A stretch of DNA of 64,000 nt, taken from positions 281,421 through 345,420 of the forward strand of contig NZ_BNAU01000008.1 in assembly GCF_014653945.1 (NCBI RefSeq). Direction: 5' to 3'. Positions within the stretch are counted from its first letter, which is position 1; every line of letters starts with the position of its first letter. This document shows positions 1 through 6,728 of the stretch, one piece after another. Source of the stretch: Amycolatopsis deserti. GTDB taxonomy: Bacteria > Actinomycetota > Actinomycetes > Mycobacteriales > Pseudonocardiaceae. The position numbers and the translations under genes were made by a program. The notes beneath the pieces are model-generated. The model saw only the letters and a program-made list of their open reading frames with translations. It searched no databases and was not told where the DNA came from.

Positions 1-320
1 ACAAGCTGGATGACGAGGACTACCCCGCCTGGACGATGGGTCAGGCGGCGGACGCGCTGGACGTGCAGCCGGCGTTCCTGCGCAGCCTCGACGCCGCCGA
101 GGTCGTCCAGGCTCACCGCTCGTCGGGCGGCCACCGCCGCTACTCGCGCCGTCAGCTGCGGCTGGCCGCGCGGGTCCGCGAGCTGTTCGACGACGGGATG
201 ACCCTCGCGGCGGCGGAGCGGATCGTCCGGCTGGAGGACCAGCTGGCCGCCACGCGCGCCGAGAACGCGGAGCTGCGGCGCCGGCTGGGCGAGCAGAGCG
301 AGACCGAACAGGAGGTTTGA
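1..320 (+). CDS. MerR-type HTH regulator, 5' end outside window
   Basis: The reading frame is open from the window edge, and the residues before the first internal ATG (position 36), such as LDDEDYPAWTMGQAA, fit the start of an actinobacterial MerR-like family. The gene is therefore cut by the window and does not start at 36. Visible parts are the wing motif GGHRRYSRRQLR, characteristic of MerR DNA-binding domains, then a C-terminal stretch LEDQLAATRAENAELRRRL that reads as a short coiled coil for dimerisation. No effector-binding domain follows, so this is the minimal DNA-binding plus coiled-coil form. It ends 3 bp before the next gene and carries a GGAGG that can serve that gene. Confidence 0.75.
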   Translation, partial: KLDDEDYPAWTMGQAADALDVQPAFLRSLDAAEVVQAHRSSGGHRRYSRRQLRLAARVRELFDDGMTLAAAERIVRLEDQLAATRAENAELRRRLGEQSETEQEV

Positions 321-323
321 GGG

Positions 324-740
324 ATGGCGCTGGAGAACGTCTGGATCCGCACGCTGGGCGACGGGCTGGTCCGGGCCGATCAGATCATCGGGATCTCCAA
401 CCACCGCACGCCCTCCGTGACGGGCAAACCCGGGCGCTGGCTGCTGACGGTGGCCCTGCCCGTGCCGACGGGCAGCGGGAGCGCCGACGGCTGGGGGCTG
501 ACGAACCTGCACCGCACGCTGGTGCAGACCGACCAGGAGGTGGCGGGCGCGCCGGACCGCCTGGCGCGGCTGCTGGCCCAGCTGGCCGCGGTCGACACGG
601 CGGGCGTCATCACGGCGACCCCGTGCGGCCCCGACCGCAGCGACGTGCGGTTCGAGTTCAGCCGGTTCGACGCGGAGGTGCCCCCGGCGGCGGAGCCCCA
701 GGCGGAGCAGGCCGTACCGGACGTGGTCGGCGTCCGCTGA
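324..740 (+). CDS. Conserved hypothetical protein, 138 aa
   Basis: I do not recognise a named domain. The product is soluble, with no signal peptide or membrane segment, and begins MALENVWIRTLGDGLVRADQ. The middle is compact and alternating; the last 20 residues are Pro/Ala/Glu-rich and probably disordered. The ATG lies 3 bp after the stop of the MerR-type gene and uses the GGAGG at 311-315, so the two are almost certainly co-transcribed and the protein may serve the regulator's output. Two strong hairpins follow about 60 bp downstream, which fits the end of the unit. Confidence 0.6.
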   Translation: MALENVWIRTLGDGLVRADQIIGISNHRTPSVTGKPGRWLLTVALPVPTGSGSADGWGLTNLHRTLVQTDQEVAGAPDRLARLLAQLAAVDTAGVITATPCGPDRSDVRFEFSRFDAEVPPAAEPQAEQAVPDVVGVR

Positions 741-802
741 GTCGTTCACCCGGACCACCGCGGCGCACTCGGCGTTCCGGATCGCCGCCGTGATCCCACG
801 TA

Positions 803-866
803 CCCGCCGGGCGATGCCTGCTGCCCGGCGGGCGGTGCTCAGCGGCCCCGCCCGGCAGGGGGCCGC
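803..866. terminator. Two adjacent GC-rich hairpins after the first operon
   Basis: Positions 803-812 (CCCGCCGGGC) pair perfectly with 823-832 across a 10-base loop. Positions 842-849 (GCGGCCCC) pair with 859-866. No T-tract follows either, as is common for actinomycete terminators. They sit between a plus-strand unit ending at 740 and the small gene starting at 946. Confidence 0.55.
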
Positions 867-945
867 TGCTCGGTGGTGCCCGCTGCGCCGGCGCCCGGCC
901 CGGCGGGCCGTGGTTCACCCGCCTCCGCGCGGGTAGCACTCGCCC

Positions 946-1239
946 ATGGCGAGGAAACCACCGCCCGCTACCGCGGCCTCGAGCACCTGGACCGACGACG
1001 ACAACGTCCGCCAGCCCGCCGGCGACGCCCACGCCTGGCTGCCCGGCACCAACCAGACCCTCTGCGGCCTCCCGCTGCACCGCGCCCGCCTGGGCCGCTT
1101 CCCCCACGTGCTGTGGATCGACACGCTCTGGCTCGCCGACACCTCGGCCCACCGGATCGCCCCGTGCCGCCGCTGCGTGGCCGCCGCGGGTGGACGCTCC
1201 GGGGCCCGCCGCTGGACGCGCGTCAACCCGCGTCCCTGA
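946..1239 (+). CDS. Hypothetical Cys-containing small protein, 97 aa
   Basis: A small soluble protein of unknown function. The central segment HAWLPGTNQTLCGLPL and the later CRRC pair recall a group of short actinobacterial hypothetical proteins with conserved His and Cys residues that could bind a metal; this is a resemblance, not an identification. There is no clear Shine-Dalgarno sequence before the ATG, so a leaderless start is possible. The last 17 bp overlap the end of the convergent MFS gene, unusual enough that either 3' end could be less constrained. Confidence that it is a real gene is moderate. Confidence 0.5.
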   Translation: MARKPPPATAASSTWTDDDNVRQPAGDAHAWLPGTNQTLCGLPLHRARLGRFPHVLWIDTLWLADTSAHRIAPCRRCVAAAGGRSGARRWTRVNPRP

Positions 1240-2509
1240 GCGCCTCCGCCACCGGCGGGTGGACGTTCAGAGCGGGCCCGTCACACCGCCGGGCGCGGGC
1301 CAAGCCGGCCAGCGCGGACACCGCCACCAGGCACACCCCGGCGGCGACGGCGAACGTCCCGAACACGGCGTGCGCACCGCCCGCCCCGATCGCCACGCCG
1401 CCCAGCGTCGGACCGAAGAACGCGCCGATGAACGACGTCCCGTTCGACCAGCCGAGCGCGGCGGCGCGGGCGGGCGCCGGGAACACCGACGACGCCGTGG
1501 TGTGCACCAGGTTCATCGTCGAGTGGCCGCCGATGCCCATCAGCGCGATGCACACCGCGGCGGTCACCGGCCCGGTCGGCAGGACGAGCATCCCGGCCAG
1601 GCCCGCGATCGTGCAGGTACCGGTGGCCACGGCGATCCGCGCGCTGCCGTGCCGGTCGGCGGCCCACGCGGTGACGAACGACCCGAGCACCGCCGCGCCG
1701 GTGAGCGCGAAGGTGAACAGAAGCGCGCTGCTGAGCGAGAACCCGAGGTCGATCATCGCCTGCGCGGCCCACACGTTGAGCCCCTGCCAGGCGACCATGT
1801 TCGCGATGACGGCGCCCGCGACGGCCAGCAGGATCCACTTGCGCCGCCCCGCGACCAGGGCCGCGAGCTTGCGCCGCCCGGTCCACGCCTGGCCGGCCGC
1901 GGCCCGCGCGGGGTCGGCCGGAACGTGGATCGGCGCCAGGACGGCGAAGATCAGCACGCTCAGCCCGGCGCCGGTGAAGAACAGCGCCCGCCAGCCGAAC
2001 GCGGGCAGCACCGGGATCGCGAGCAGCGCGGCGACCACCCCGCCGAGCGGGATGCCGGCCATGGTGATGGTCACGACCAGCGAGGCCCGTCGCGCGGGGG
2101 CCTGGTCGCGGGCGATCGTCATCGCGGTGGTCAGCGCGGCGCCGACGCCGAGGCCGTTGAGCAGCCGGGCGAACGCGAGCATCGTGCCGCCCGTGGCGAC
2201 GGCGAAGGCCAGTGAGCCGAGCCCGAAGACCACGATGCCGGTGGCCAGGGTGGTTTTCGCGGTGGTGCGCTCGGCCAGCGCCGGGGCCAGGAGGGCGCCG
2301 AGCACCGCGCCGAGGTAGACGACCCCGCCGATGAGGCCGGTCTGGCCGCCGGTGATGCCGAGGGCCGGGTCGGCGAGCAGCAACGGCACGACCGAGCCGT
2401 AGACGATGAGGTTGTAGCCCTCGATGACGGTGACGATCATGCAGACGGCGACGACGACGCGCCGGTGTGCCGCGGACGCCCCGGTGCGGGGCGGGTTGGC
2501 CAGCTTCAT
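1223..2509 (-). CDS. MFS transporter, 428 aa
   Basis: A 12-helix major facilitator protein at the cytoplasmic membrane. The first helix region (GYNLIVYGSVVPLLL) and the early loop after helix 2 are typical of the aromatic-acid/H+ symporter group and related anion porters, so import of an organic acid is the best guess. The ATG at 2509 was chosen because GGAGG lies 6 bp upstream; an open frame continues to 2836 but lacks a transporter-like sequence there. It lies 206 bp downstream of the IclR gene on the same strand, with two inverted repeats in the gap, so it may be the target of that regulator. Confidence 0.85.
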   Translation of the reverse strand: MKLANPPRTGASAAHRRVVVAVCMIVTVIEGYNLIVYGSVVPLLLADPALGITGGQTGLIGGVVYLGAVLGALLAPALAERTTAKTTLATGIVVFGLGSLAFAVATGGTMLAFARLLNGLGVGAALTTAMTIARDQAPARRASLVVTITMAGIPLGGVVAALLAIPVLPAFGWRALFFTGAGLSVLIFAVLAPIHVPADPARAAAGQAWTGRRKLAALVAGRRKWILLAVAGAVIANMVAWQGLNVWAAQAMIDLGFSLSSALLFTFALTGAAVLGSFVTAWAADRHGSARIAVATGTCTIAGLAGMLVLPTGPVTAAVCIALMGIGGHSTMNLVHTTASSVFPAPARAAALGWSNGTSFIGAFFGPTLGGVAIGAGGAHAVFGTFAVAAGVCLVAVSALAGLARARRCDGPALNVHPPVAEALRDAG

Positions 2510-2578
2510 CGGTGTCCTCCGGGCGGGAGTGGTGGCCGTCCCAGGGTGCGGTGGCGGGGGCCGCGGCAGAACGGGTTC

Positions 2579-2641
2579 GTCCCGGTTCCCGGGACAGCTC
2601 CGGTGCCGGCGGTTCCACCGGTCGTGTCCGAGACGACCGGT
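2579..2641. promoter_or_regulatory. Two inverted repeats upstream of the MFS gene
   Basis: GTCCCGG (2579-2585) pairs with CCGGGAC (2589-2595), and ACCGGTCGT (2617-2625) pairs with ACGACCGGT (2633-2641) with a 7-base spacer. Both lie 70-130 bp before the MFS start and after the IclR gene. They are plausible operators, perhaps for the neighbouring IclR protein, though GC-rich palindromes are common in such DNA. Confidence 0.35.
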
Positions 2642-2715
2642 CGCCCTTCTGTCCTTGATCTCCAGTGCGGGAGAAACCCATGTGGCGTGGGGCAACGGCG
2701 CCCCAACGACGCAAC

Positions 2716-3456
2716 TCACCGTTCCAGCGCGGCCACCACGTCGATCTCCGGGTTGACGCGCCGCAGGCCGCGCACCGCGGTTTCGAACTTGGCCGCGAAG
2801 TCCTGGCTCGGCATCACCACGGCGACCGCCTGCCACATGCCGCCCGCGCCGAGCCGCGCCGTCGCCACCGCGGAGATCCCGCTGTCGTGCTCCTCCCGGT
2901 CCACCGCCACCCCGGCCCGGCGCACCCGCGCCAGCTCCGCCAGCAACGCGGCCCGCTCGGTCACCGTCGCCGGGGTGAACCGGTCCAGGCGCTCCGGCAG
3001 CAGCTCCGCCACCCGCGCGTCCGGCAGCTGCGCCAGCAGCACCTTGCCGATGCAGCTGGCGTGCAGCGAGAAGCTCTTGCCCACCTGCGTCACCCCGCGC
3101 AGCCGGGCCGGGGCGGCGATCTGGTCCACCACCACGACCTCCCGCCCGCTGAAGACGGCCAGCTCGACCCGCTCCCGCACCTCCCGCGCGAGCGCCACCA
3201 GATCGGGCCGGGTGGCGGCCAGCAGCCGCAGGTGGCTGTTCATCCCGAACTTCAGCAGCGCCGGCCCGAGCACGTACCCGGGCCGGTCCGGCTCCTGCGC
3301 CCGCACCACGTACAGCTCGCGCTCCAGGCTCCGCAGCACACGGTGCACGGTGGAGCGGGGGAGCCCGGTGCGCACCGCCAGCTCGGTGACGGTCAGCCCG
3401 CCCCGGCTCTCCGCCAGGGTGTCCAGCACCAGCGTCACGCGGGCGAGGTCGGCCAT
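2716..3456 (-). CDS. IclR-family transcriptional regulator, 246 aa
   Basis: The N-terminal winged helix-turn-helix is visible at about residues 3-60 (GGLTVTELAVRTGLPRSTV, then HRVLRSLE). The remaining about 180 residues match the IclR effector-binding GAF-like domain, including the late hydrophobic segment with a small-molecule pocket. The family length (about 250 aa) is complete. The ATG lies 1 bp after the stop of the NTF2-like gene, so it is the last member of a GntR, DUF3500, NTF2, IclR unit on the minus strand. IclR proteins usually control aromatic or acid catabolism; here the DUF3500 unit and the downstream MFS are likely targets. Confidence 0.9.
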   Translation of the reverse strand: MADLARVTLVLDTLAESRGGLTVTELAVRTGLPRSTVHRVLRSLERELYVVRAQEPDRPGYVLGPALLKFGMNSHLRLLAATRPDLVALAREVRERVELAVFSGREVVVVDQIAAPARLRGVTQVGKSFSLHASCIGKVLLAQLPDARVAELLPERLDRFTPATVTERAALLAELARVRRAGVAVDREEHDSGISAVATARLGAGGMWQAVAVVMPSQDFAAKFETAVRGLRRVNPEIDVVAALER

Positions 3457-3457
3457 C

Positions 3458-3829
3458 TCACCGGGTCCAGGTCCGGGTCACGGTCAGCGCACGGACCCGC
3501 CACCCGTCCTCGGCCACGACCAGTGCGTACTCACCCAACGTGTGCAGCTCGGGATACGGCCGCAACACCCACCGGGTGTAGTGCGCACGCGCCGACCACA
3601 GCCCGTCACCCGCGGGTTCCACGATCAGATTGCTCACGTCGTGCCGGTGCGGCGCAGGATCCGTCCACAAGCGACCGAACAACTCCCGCGCGCCACCAGA
3701 ACCGGCGCCCGGGAACACCACCCGCGCCGCGCCCAACAGCTCCACCACCGCGTCGACGTCCTTGCGGTCGGCGATCTCCACGTAGGTGTGCAGCACGTTG
3801 GCGACGTGGTGCCGGGCGGTCGCGCTCAC
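3458..3829 (-). CDS. NTF2-like (SnoaL-type) small protein, 123 aa
   Basis: The length and the pattern of an N-terminal helical part (HHVANVLHTYVEIADRKD) followed by beta strands with aromatic residues match the nuclear transport factor 2 cone fold. Actinomycetes use this fold in small hydrolases, isomerases and dioxygenase beta subunits. The GTG start at 3829 overlaps the TGA of the preceding DUF3500 gene (GTGA), and the IclR gene follows 1 bp later, so it is translationally coupled to both. A paired role with the DUF3500 protein on one substrate is an inference from that coupling. The longer open frame upstream is an out-of-frame shadow of the DUF3500 gene. Confidence 0.75.
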   Translation of the reverse strand: MSATARHHVANVLHTYVEIADRKDVDAVVELLGAARVVFPGAGSGGARELFGRLWTDPAPHRHDVSNLIVEPAGDGLWSARAHYTRWVLRPYPELHTLGEYALVVAEDGWRVRALTVTRTWTR

Positions 3830-5064
3830 GCCTGCCGGTCCTGCCAGGCCCGCACGTACGCGCGCCCGTAGTCGTTGCCGTGCGGCGTGCGCAGCACGGT
3901 GTGGATGTGGAACGGCTTCGGCGTGTCGTAGTCGAGGAAGACCCCGCAGTGGTGGTCCAGCTCGGCGATCACCACCGGTGACTGCACGCGGTAGTAGAAC
4001 ACGTCCCCCGGCTCGTGCCCGCCGATCCAGGAAAACCACGTCTCGTCCAGGAACGACCGCACCTCCCGCATCCGCGCCGCCCGCGGCCCCGTGGGCAGCA
4101 GCGACACGAACGACTCCACGATCGCCAGCACGATCTCCCGCGCCGCGGCCGGCATCTCCGCGACCCGGACGCCCTCGACCGGGATCACCCGGTTGTCCTG
4201 GAACGCGCCCGCCAGGTGCCGCTCGTCGCCGGGGTGCACGCGGCCGGGCGGCATCGCCGGGTCCACCATCCGCTCGTACACCACCGCGGCACGGCGCTGG
4301 TCGGCGGGGAGCGCGGCCATCAGGTCGGTGCCGAGCCGGATGCGGTCGGTGTAGGCGGTGGTGCCGACGTGCGGGCCCTCGTCGATCTCGTTCGGCTCGG
4401 CGCCGAGGAACACCGGGCTGACCACCATGCGTCCCGCCACCACCAGGCAGTTGACCGCGCAGTGGTGCCCGAACAGCTGCCAGCCCCACGGCTCCACCGG
4501 GTCCGGCTCGCCGTAGAGCGCGACGTTGTAGCTGAACTCGTTGAGGATGCTCTCCAGCCCCACGACCTCGCCGAGGAAGCCGTTGATGCGCATCATGTCG
4601 TGCACCAGCCGGAACCCCTCCGGGCTCAGCGACGCCCGCACCAGCTCCAGGGCGGCGCGCTGCACATCCGGCGGCTGGAACTCCAGCCGGATCCCGGTGT
4701 CGAACTGCATGAACTCCGGGTTGGCCCAGGTCTGCCACTCGACCGCGTCCACCGCGTACCGCAGCCGGCCGCGGCTCTCCTCGTCCAGCGCCGCCTCCAG
4801 CGCCCGGGCGGCGGCGATCATCGCCTCCACCGGCGCCTCCTCACCGGGCCGGGCGGGTTCGAACGGGTGGACGTCCGGGCGCAGCGTGCCGTCCTCGGTG
4901 ACGCCGCGGAACTCCTGCAGCTGCAACGGTTTCCAGCCGCGGATCAGGCCGCCGGTGAAGGGGTCCTCCTTCGCGGCCTCGCGGTAGGCGTAGGCGTCCA
5001 TCCCCTTGATGCCGGTGATGCGCGGGGAGCCCGGCGGGAACAGGTAACGGCGGAACTCGGCCAC
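3826..5064 (-). CDS. DUF3500 family protein, 412 aa
   Basis: The sequence matches what I know of the DUF3500 family, whose biochemical role I do not know. Recognisable blocks are GWQLFGHHCAVNCLVVAGRM and FLGAEPNEIDEGPH in the middle, and a C-terminal block with repeated His and acidic residues (ELDHHCGVFLDY, KPFHIHTVLRTPHGNDYG) that looks like a metal or active site. There is no signal peptide. The GTG start at 5064 has GAGGAGG upstream and sits 9 bp after the GntR stop. Its place between a GntR gene and an NTF2-like gene, opposite a hydrolase/hydroxylase operon, suggests catabolism of an aromatic or lactone compound. The annotation as DUF3500 is from recall and not searched. Confidence 0.75.
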   Translation of the reverse strand: MAEFRRYLFPPGSPRITGIKGMDAYAYREAAKEDPFTGGLIRGWKPLQLQEFRGVTEDGTLRPDVHPFEPARPGEEAPVEAMIAAARALEAALDEESRGRLRYAVDAVEWQTWANPEFMQFDTGIRLEFQPPDVQRAALELVRASLSPEGFRLVHDMMRINGFLGEVVGLESILNEFSYNVALYGEPDPVEPWGWQLFGHHCAVNCLVVAGRMVVSPVFLGAEPNEIDEGPHVGTTAYTDRIRLGTDLMAALPADQRRAAVVYERMVDPAMPPGRVHPGDERHLAGAFQDNRVIPVEGVRVAEMPAAAREIVLAIVESFVSLLPTGPRAARMREVRSFLDETWFSWIGGHEPGDVFYYRVQSPVVIAELDHHCGVFLDYDTPKPFHIHTVLRTPHGNDYGRAYVRAWQDRQA

Positions 5065-5073
5065 GGTGCCTCC

Positions 5074-5745
5074 TCAGTCTGTGGTGTTGTGCCGGGCGAC
5101 GGCGGCGCGGACGGCCGCCTCGTCACCGGAAGCGATGGCGTCGACCAGGTCGACGTGGACCTGCAGCCGCCGCGCCCGGTAGGCCTCGGCGTCGGTGTCG
5201 CCCAGGTGCGGTGCGGTGCTGGACAGGTGCCCGAGCGTGCCCAGGTAGACCGCGCGGGCCATGGCGTTGGGGCACAGCGCGGCGATCTCCTCGTGCAGCG
5301 CCCAGTTCGCGCGGACGAACTCCTCCCACGTGGGCGCCGCGGCCATCGCGTCGAGGCGGGCGCGCGGGCGGGGGATGTCGTCCGGCGTGCGGCAGCGGGC
5401 CGCGCCGACGTCGATCAGCTCCTCGAGGTGGTTGCGCAGCTCGACGGCGTCGGCCACGGACGAGGGGTCCTCGCGGACGCCGAGCAGCGTGTGCCGCATC
5501 CGCACCACCGGGCCCTGGTCGGCGACGAACAACCCGCCGCCGCGGCCCGGCCGGATCGCCAGCACCCCGCGGTCGCGCAGGAGCCGGATGGCCTCGCTGA
5601 CGGTGGCCCGCGCCAGCCCCGACTCCCGGCGGATCTCCTCGATCGTGCCCACCGGGTCGCCCGGCGCGAGCCCGCGGATCCGCTCCTCGAGCAGGGCGGC
5701 GAGCTGCTCGGCGCGGGTGCGCCCGAGTCCCGTCAGGTTCGTCAT
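5074..5745 (-). CDS. GntR-family (FadR-type) regulator, 223 aa
   Basis: The winged helix is seen near residues 10-70 (EEIRRESGLARATVSEAIRL, then GGGLFVADQG), followed by an all-helical FCD-like domain with the His/Asp pattern that binds metal and small carboxylates in FadR-type proteins. I use the ATG at 5745; a TTG at 5757 is in frame but neither start has a good Shine-Dalgarno. It heads the minus-strand DUF3500 unit and is divergent from the FAH-type gene. An 18-bp perfect inverted repeat lies 16 bp upstream of the start and is its likely operator, controlling both directions. Confidence 0.88.
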   Translation of the reverse strand: MTNLTGLGRTRAEQLAALLEERIRGLAPGDPVGTIEEIRRESGLARATVSEAIRLLRDRGVLAIRPGRGGGLFVADQGPVVRMRHTLLGVREDPSSVADAVELRNHLEELIDVGAARCRTPDDIPRPRARLDAMAAAPTWEEFVRANWALHEEIAALCPNAMARAVYLGTLGHLSSTAPHLGDTDAEAYRARRLQVHVDLVDAIASGDEAAVRAAVARHNTTD

Positions 5746-5760
5746 AGTGCTATTCAACCA

Positions 5761-5778
5761 TAAAGGTTCTAACCTTTA
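5761..5778. promoter_or_regulatory. Perfect 18-bp inverted repeat, likely GntR operator
   Basis: TAAAGGTT-CT-AACCTTTA is a perfect inverted repeat with 8-bp arms. It is AT-rich against its surroundings and contains the GT...AC core usual for FadR-type GntR sites. It lies in the only gap between the GntR gene (minus) and the FAH-type gene (plus). Confidence 0.75.
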
Positions 5779-5806
5779 GGAAGTTTTCTGGACCGAAGGA
5801 GCAACG

Positions 5807-6673
5807 ATGCGGATCGTGGGAGTGGCGCGCGGCGCCGGTGTCGAGGTCGCGAGCCTGGCCGAGGACGGGTCGGTGACCGTGATCGCCGGGCTCGAGGAGT
5901 TCTGGTCCGACCCGGAGGGCTTCCTGGCGCGCCCGCCGTCCGGCGAGACGCTGACGGACGCGCGGTTCGTGCCGCCGGTGCTGCCTGGGGCGCGGGTGAT
6001 CTGCATCGGGCTGAACTATCTCGAGCACGTCGCCGAGGGCTCCTACCGCGACGCCGAGCTGCCCGAGTACCCGACGCTGTTCGCGCGCTGGACCCAGTCG
6101 CTGACCGTGGACGGCGCGGAGATCCCGGTCCCGGCGGACGAGGACGGGCTGGACTGGGAGGGGGAGATCGTCGCGTGGGTCGGCCGGCCGCTGGTCGACG
6201 CCTCGCCGGAGGAGGCGCTCGCCGCGGTGGTCGGGTACTCGGCGTTCAACGACGTCACCGCGCGGCGCGCGCAGAAGCTGACCTCGCAGTGGATCCTCGG
6301 CAAGAACGCCGACTCCTCCGGGCCACTCGGCCCGATGGTGCCGGCCGCGGAGGTCGGCGACCTGCGCGACGGGCTGCGGGTGCGCACGCGGGTCAACGGC
6401 GAGACCGTGCAGGACGGCAACACCACCGAGATGGTCTACACCGTCGGTGAGACCCTGGCGCACATCTCACGGACGTTCACCGTCCGGCCCGGCGACCTGC
6501 TCGCCACCGGCACGCCGTCGGGCGTCGGCTACGCGCGCACGCCGCGATGGCTGCTCCAGCCGGGTGACGTGGTCGAGGTCGAGGTCGACCGGCTGGGCGT
6601 CCTGCGCAACACGATCGTGGACGGCAAGCAGCGGCTGCTGTCCCGGGAACCGGGACGCGAAGGGGCCGCTTGA
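5807..6673 (+). CDS. Fumarylacetoacetate hydrolase family protein, 288 aa
   Basis: A member of the FAH superfamily, which hydrolyses or decarboxylates C-C bonds in acylpyruvates and related ring-cleavage products using a divalent metal. The metal-site glutamates lie in DWEGEIVAWVG (about residues 115-125), followed by the family signature NDVTARRAQ and the C-terminal block PGDLLATGTPSGVG. Length is normal for bacterial members. The start has GAAGGAG 7 bp upstream. It is followed 55 bp later by an FAD hydroxylase, and no ring-cleavage dioxygenase is present between, so the full pathway is not encoded here. The GntR operator just upstream is the likely control point. Confidence 0.9.
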   Translation: MRIVGVARGAGVEVASLAEDGSVTVIAGLEEFWSDPEGFLARPPSGETLTDARFVPPVLPGARVICIGLNYLEHVAEGSYRDAELPEYPTLFARWTQSLTVDGAEIPVPADEDGLDWEGEIVAWVGRPLVDASPEEALAAVVGYSAFNDVTARRAQKLTSQWILGKNADSSGPLGPMVPAAEVGDLRDGLRVRTRVNGETVQDGNTTEMVYTVGETLAHISRTFTVRPGDLLATGTPSGVGYARTPRWLLQPGDVVEVEVDRLGVLRNTIVDGKQRLLSREPGREGAA

Positions 6674-6728
6674 CCCGGTCCCGCACCTATCTTCGCCCGG
6701 TCAGGTCAGAAGAGACCGGGAGGTCGAC

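Noticed and set aside
1190..2215. Long plus-strand open frame opposite the first MFS gene
   Set aside because: Composition is Arg/Gly/His-rich typical of reverse-strand shadows in high-GC DNA; the MFS gene on the minus strand has clear family motifs and a ribosome-binding site.
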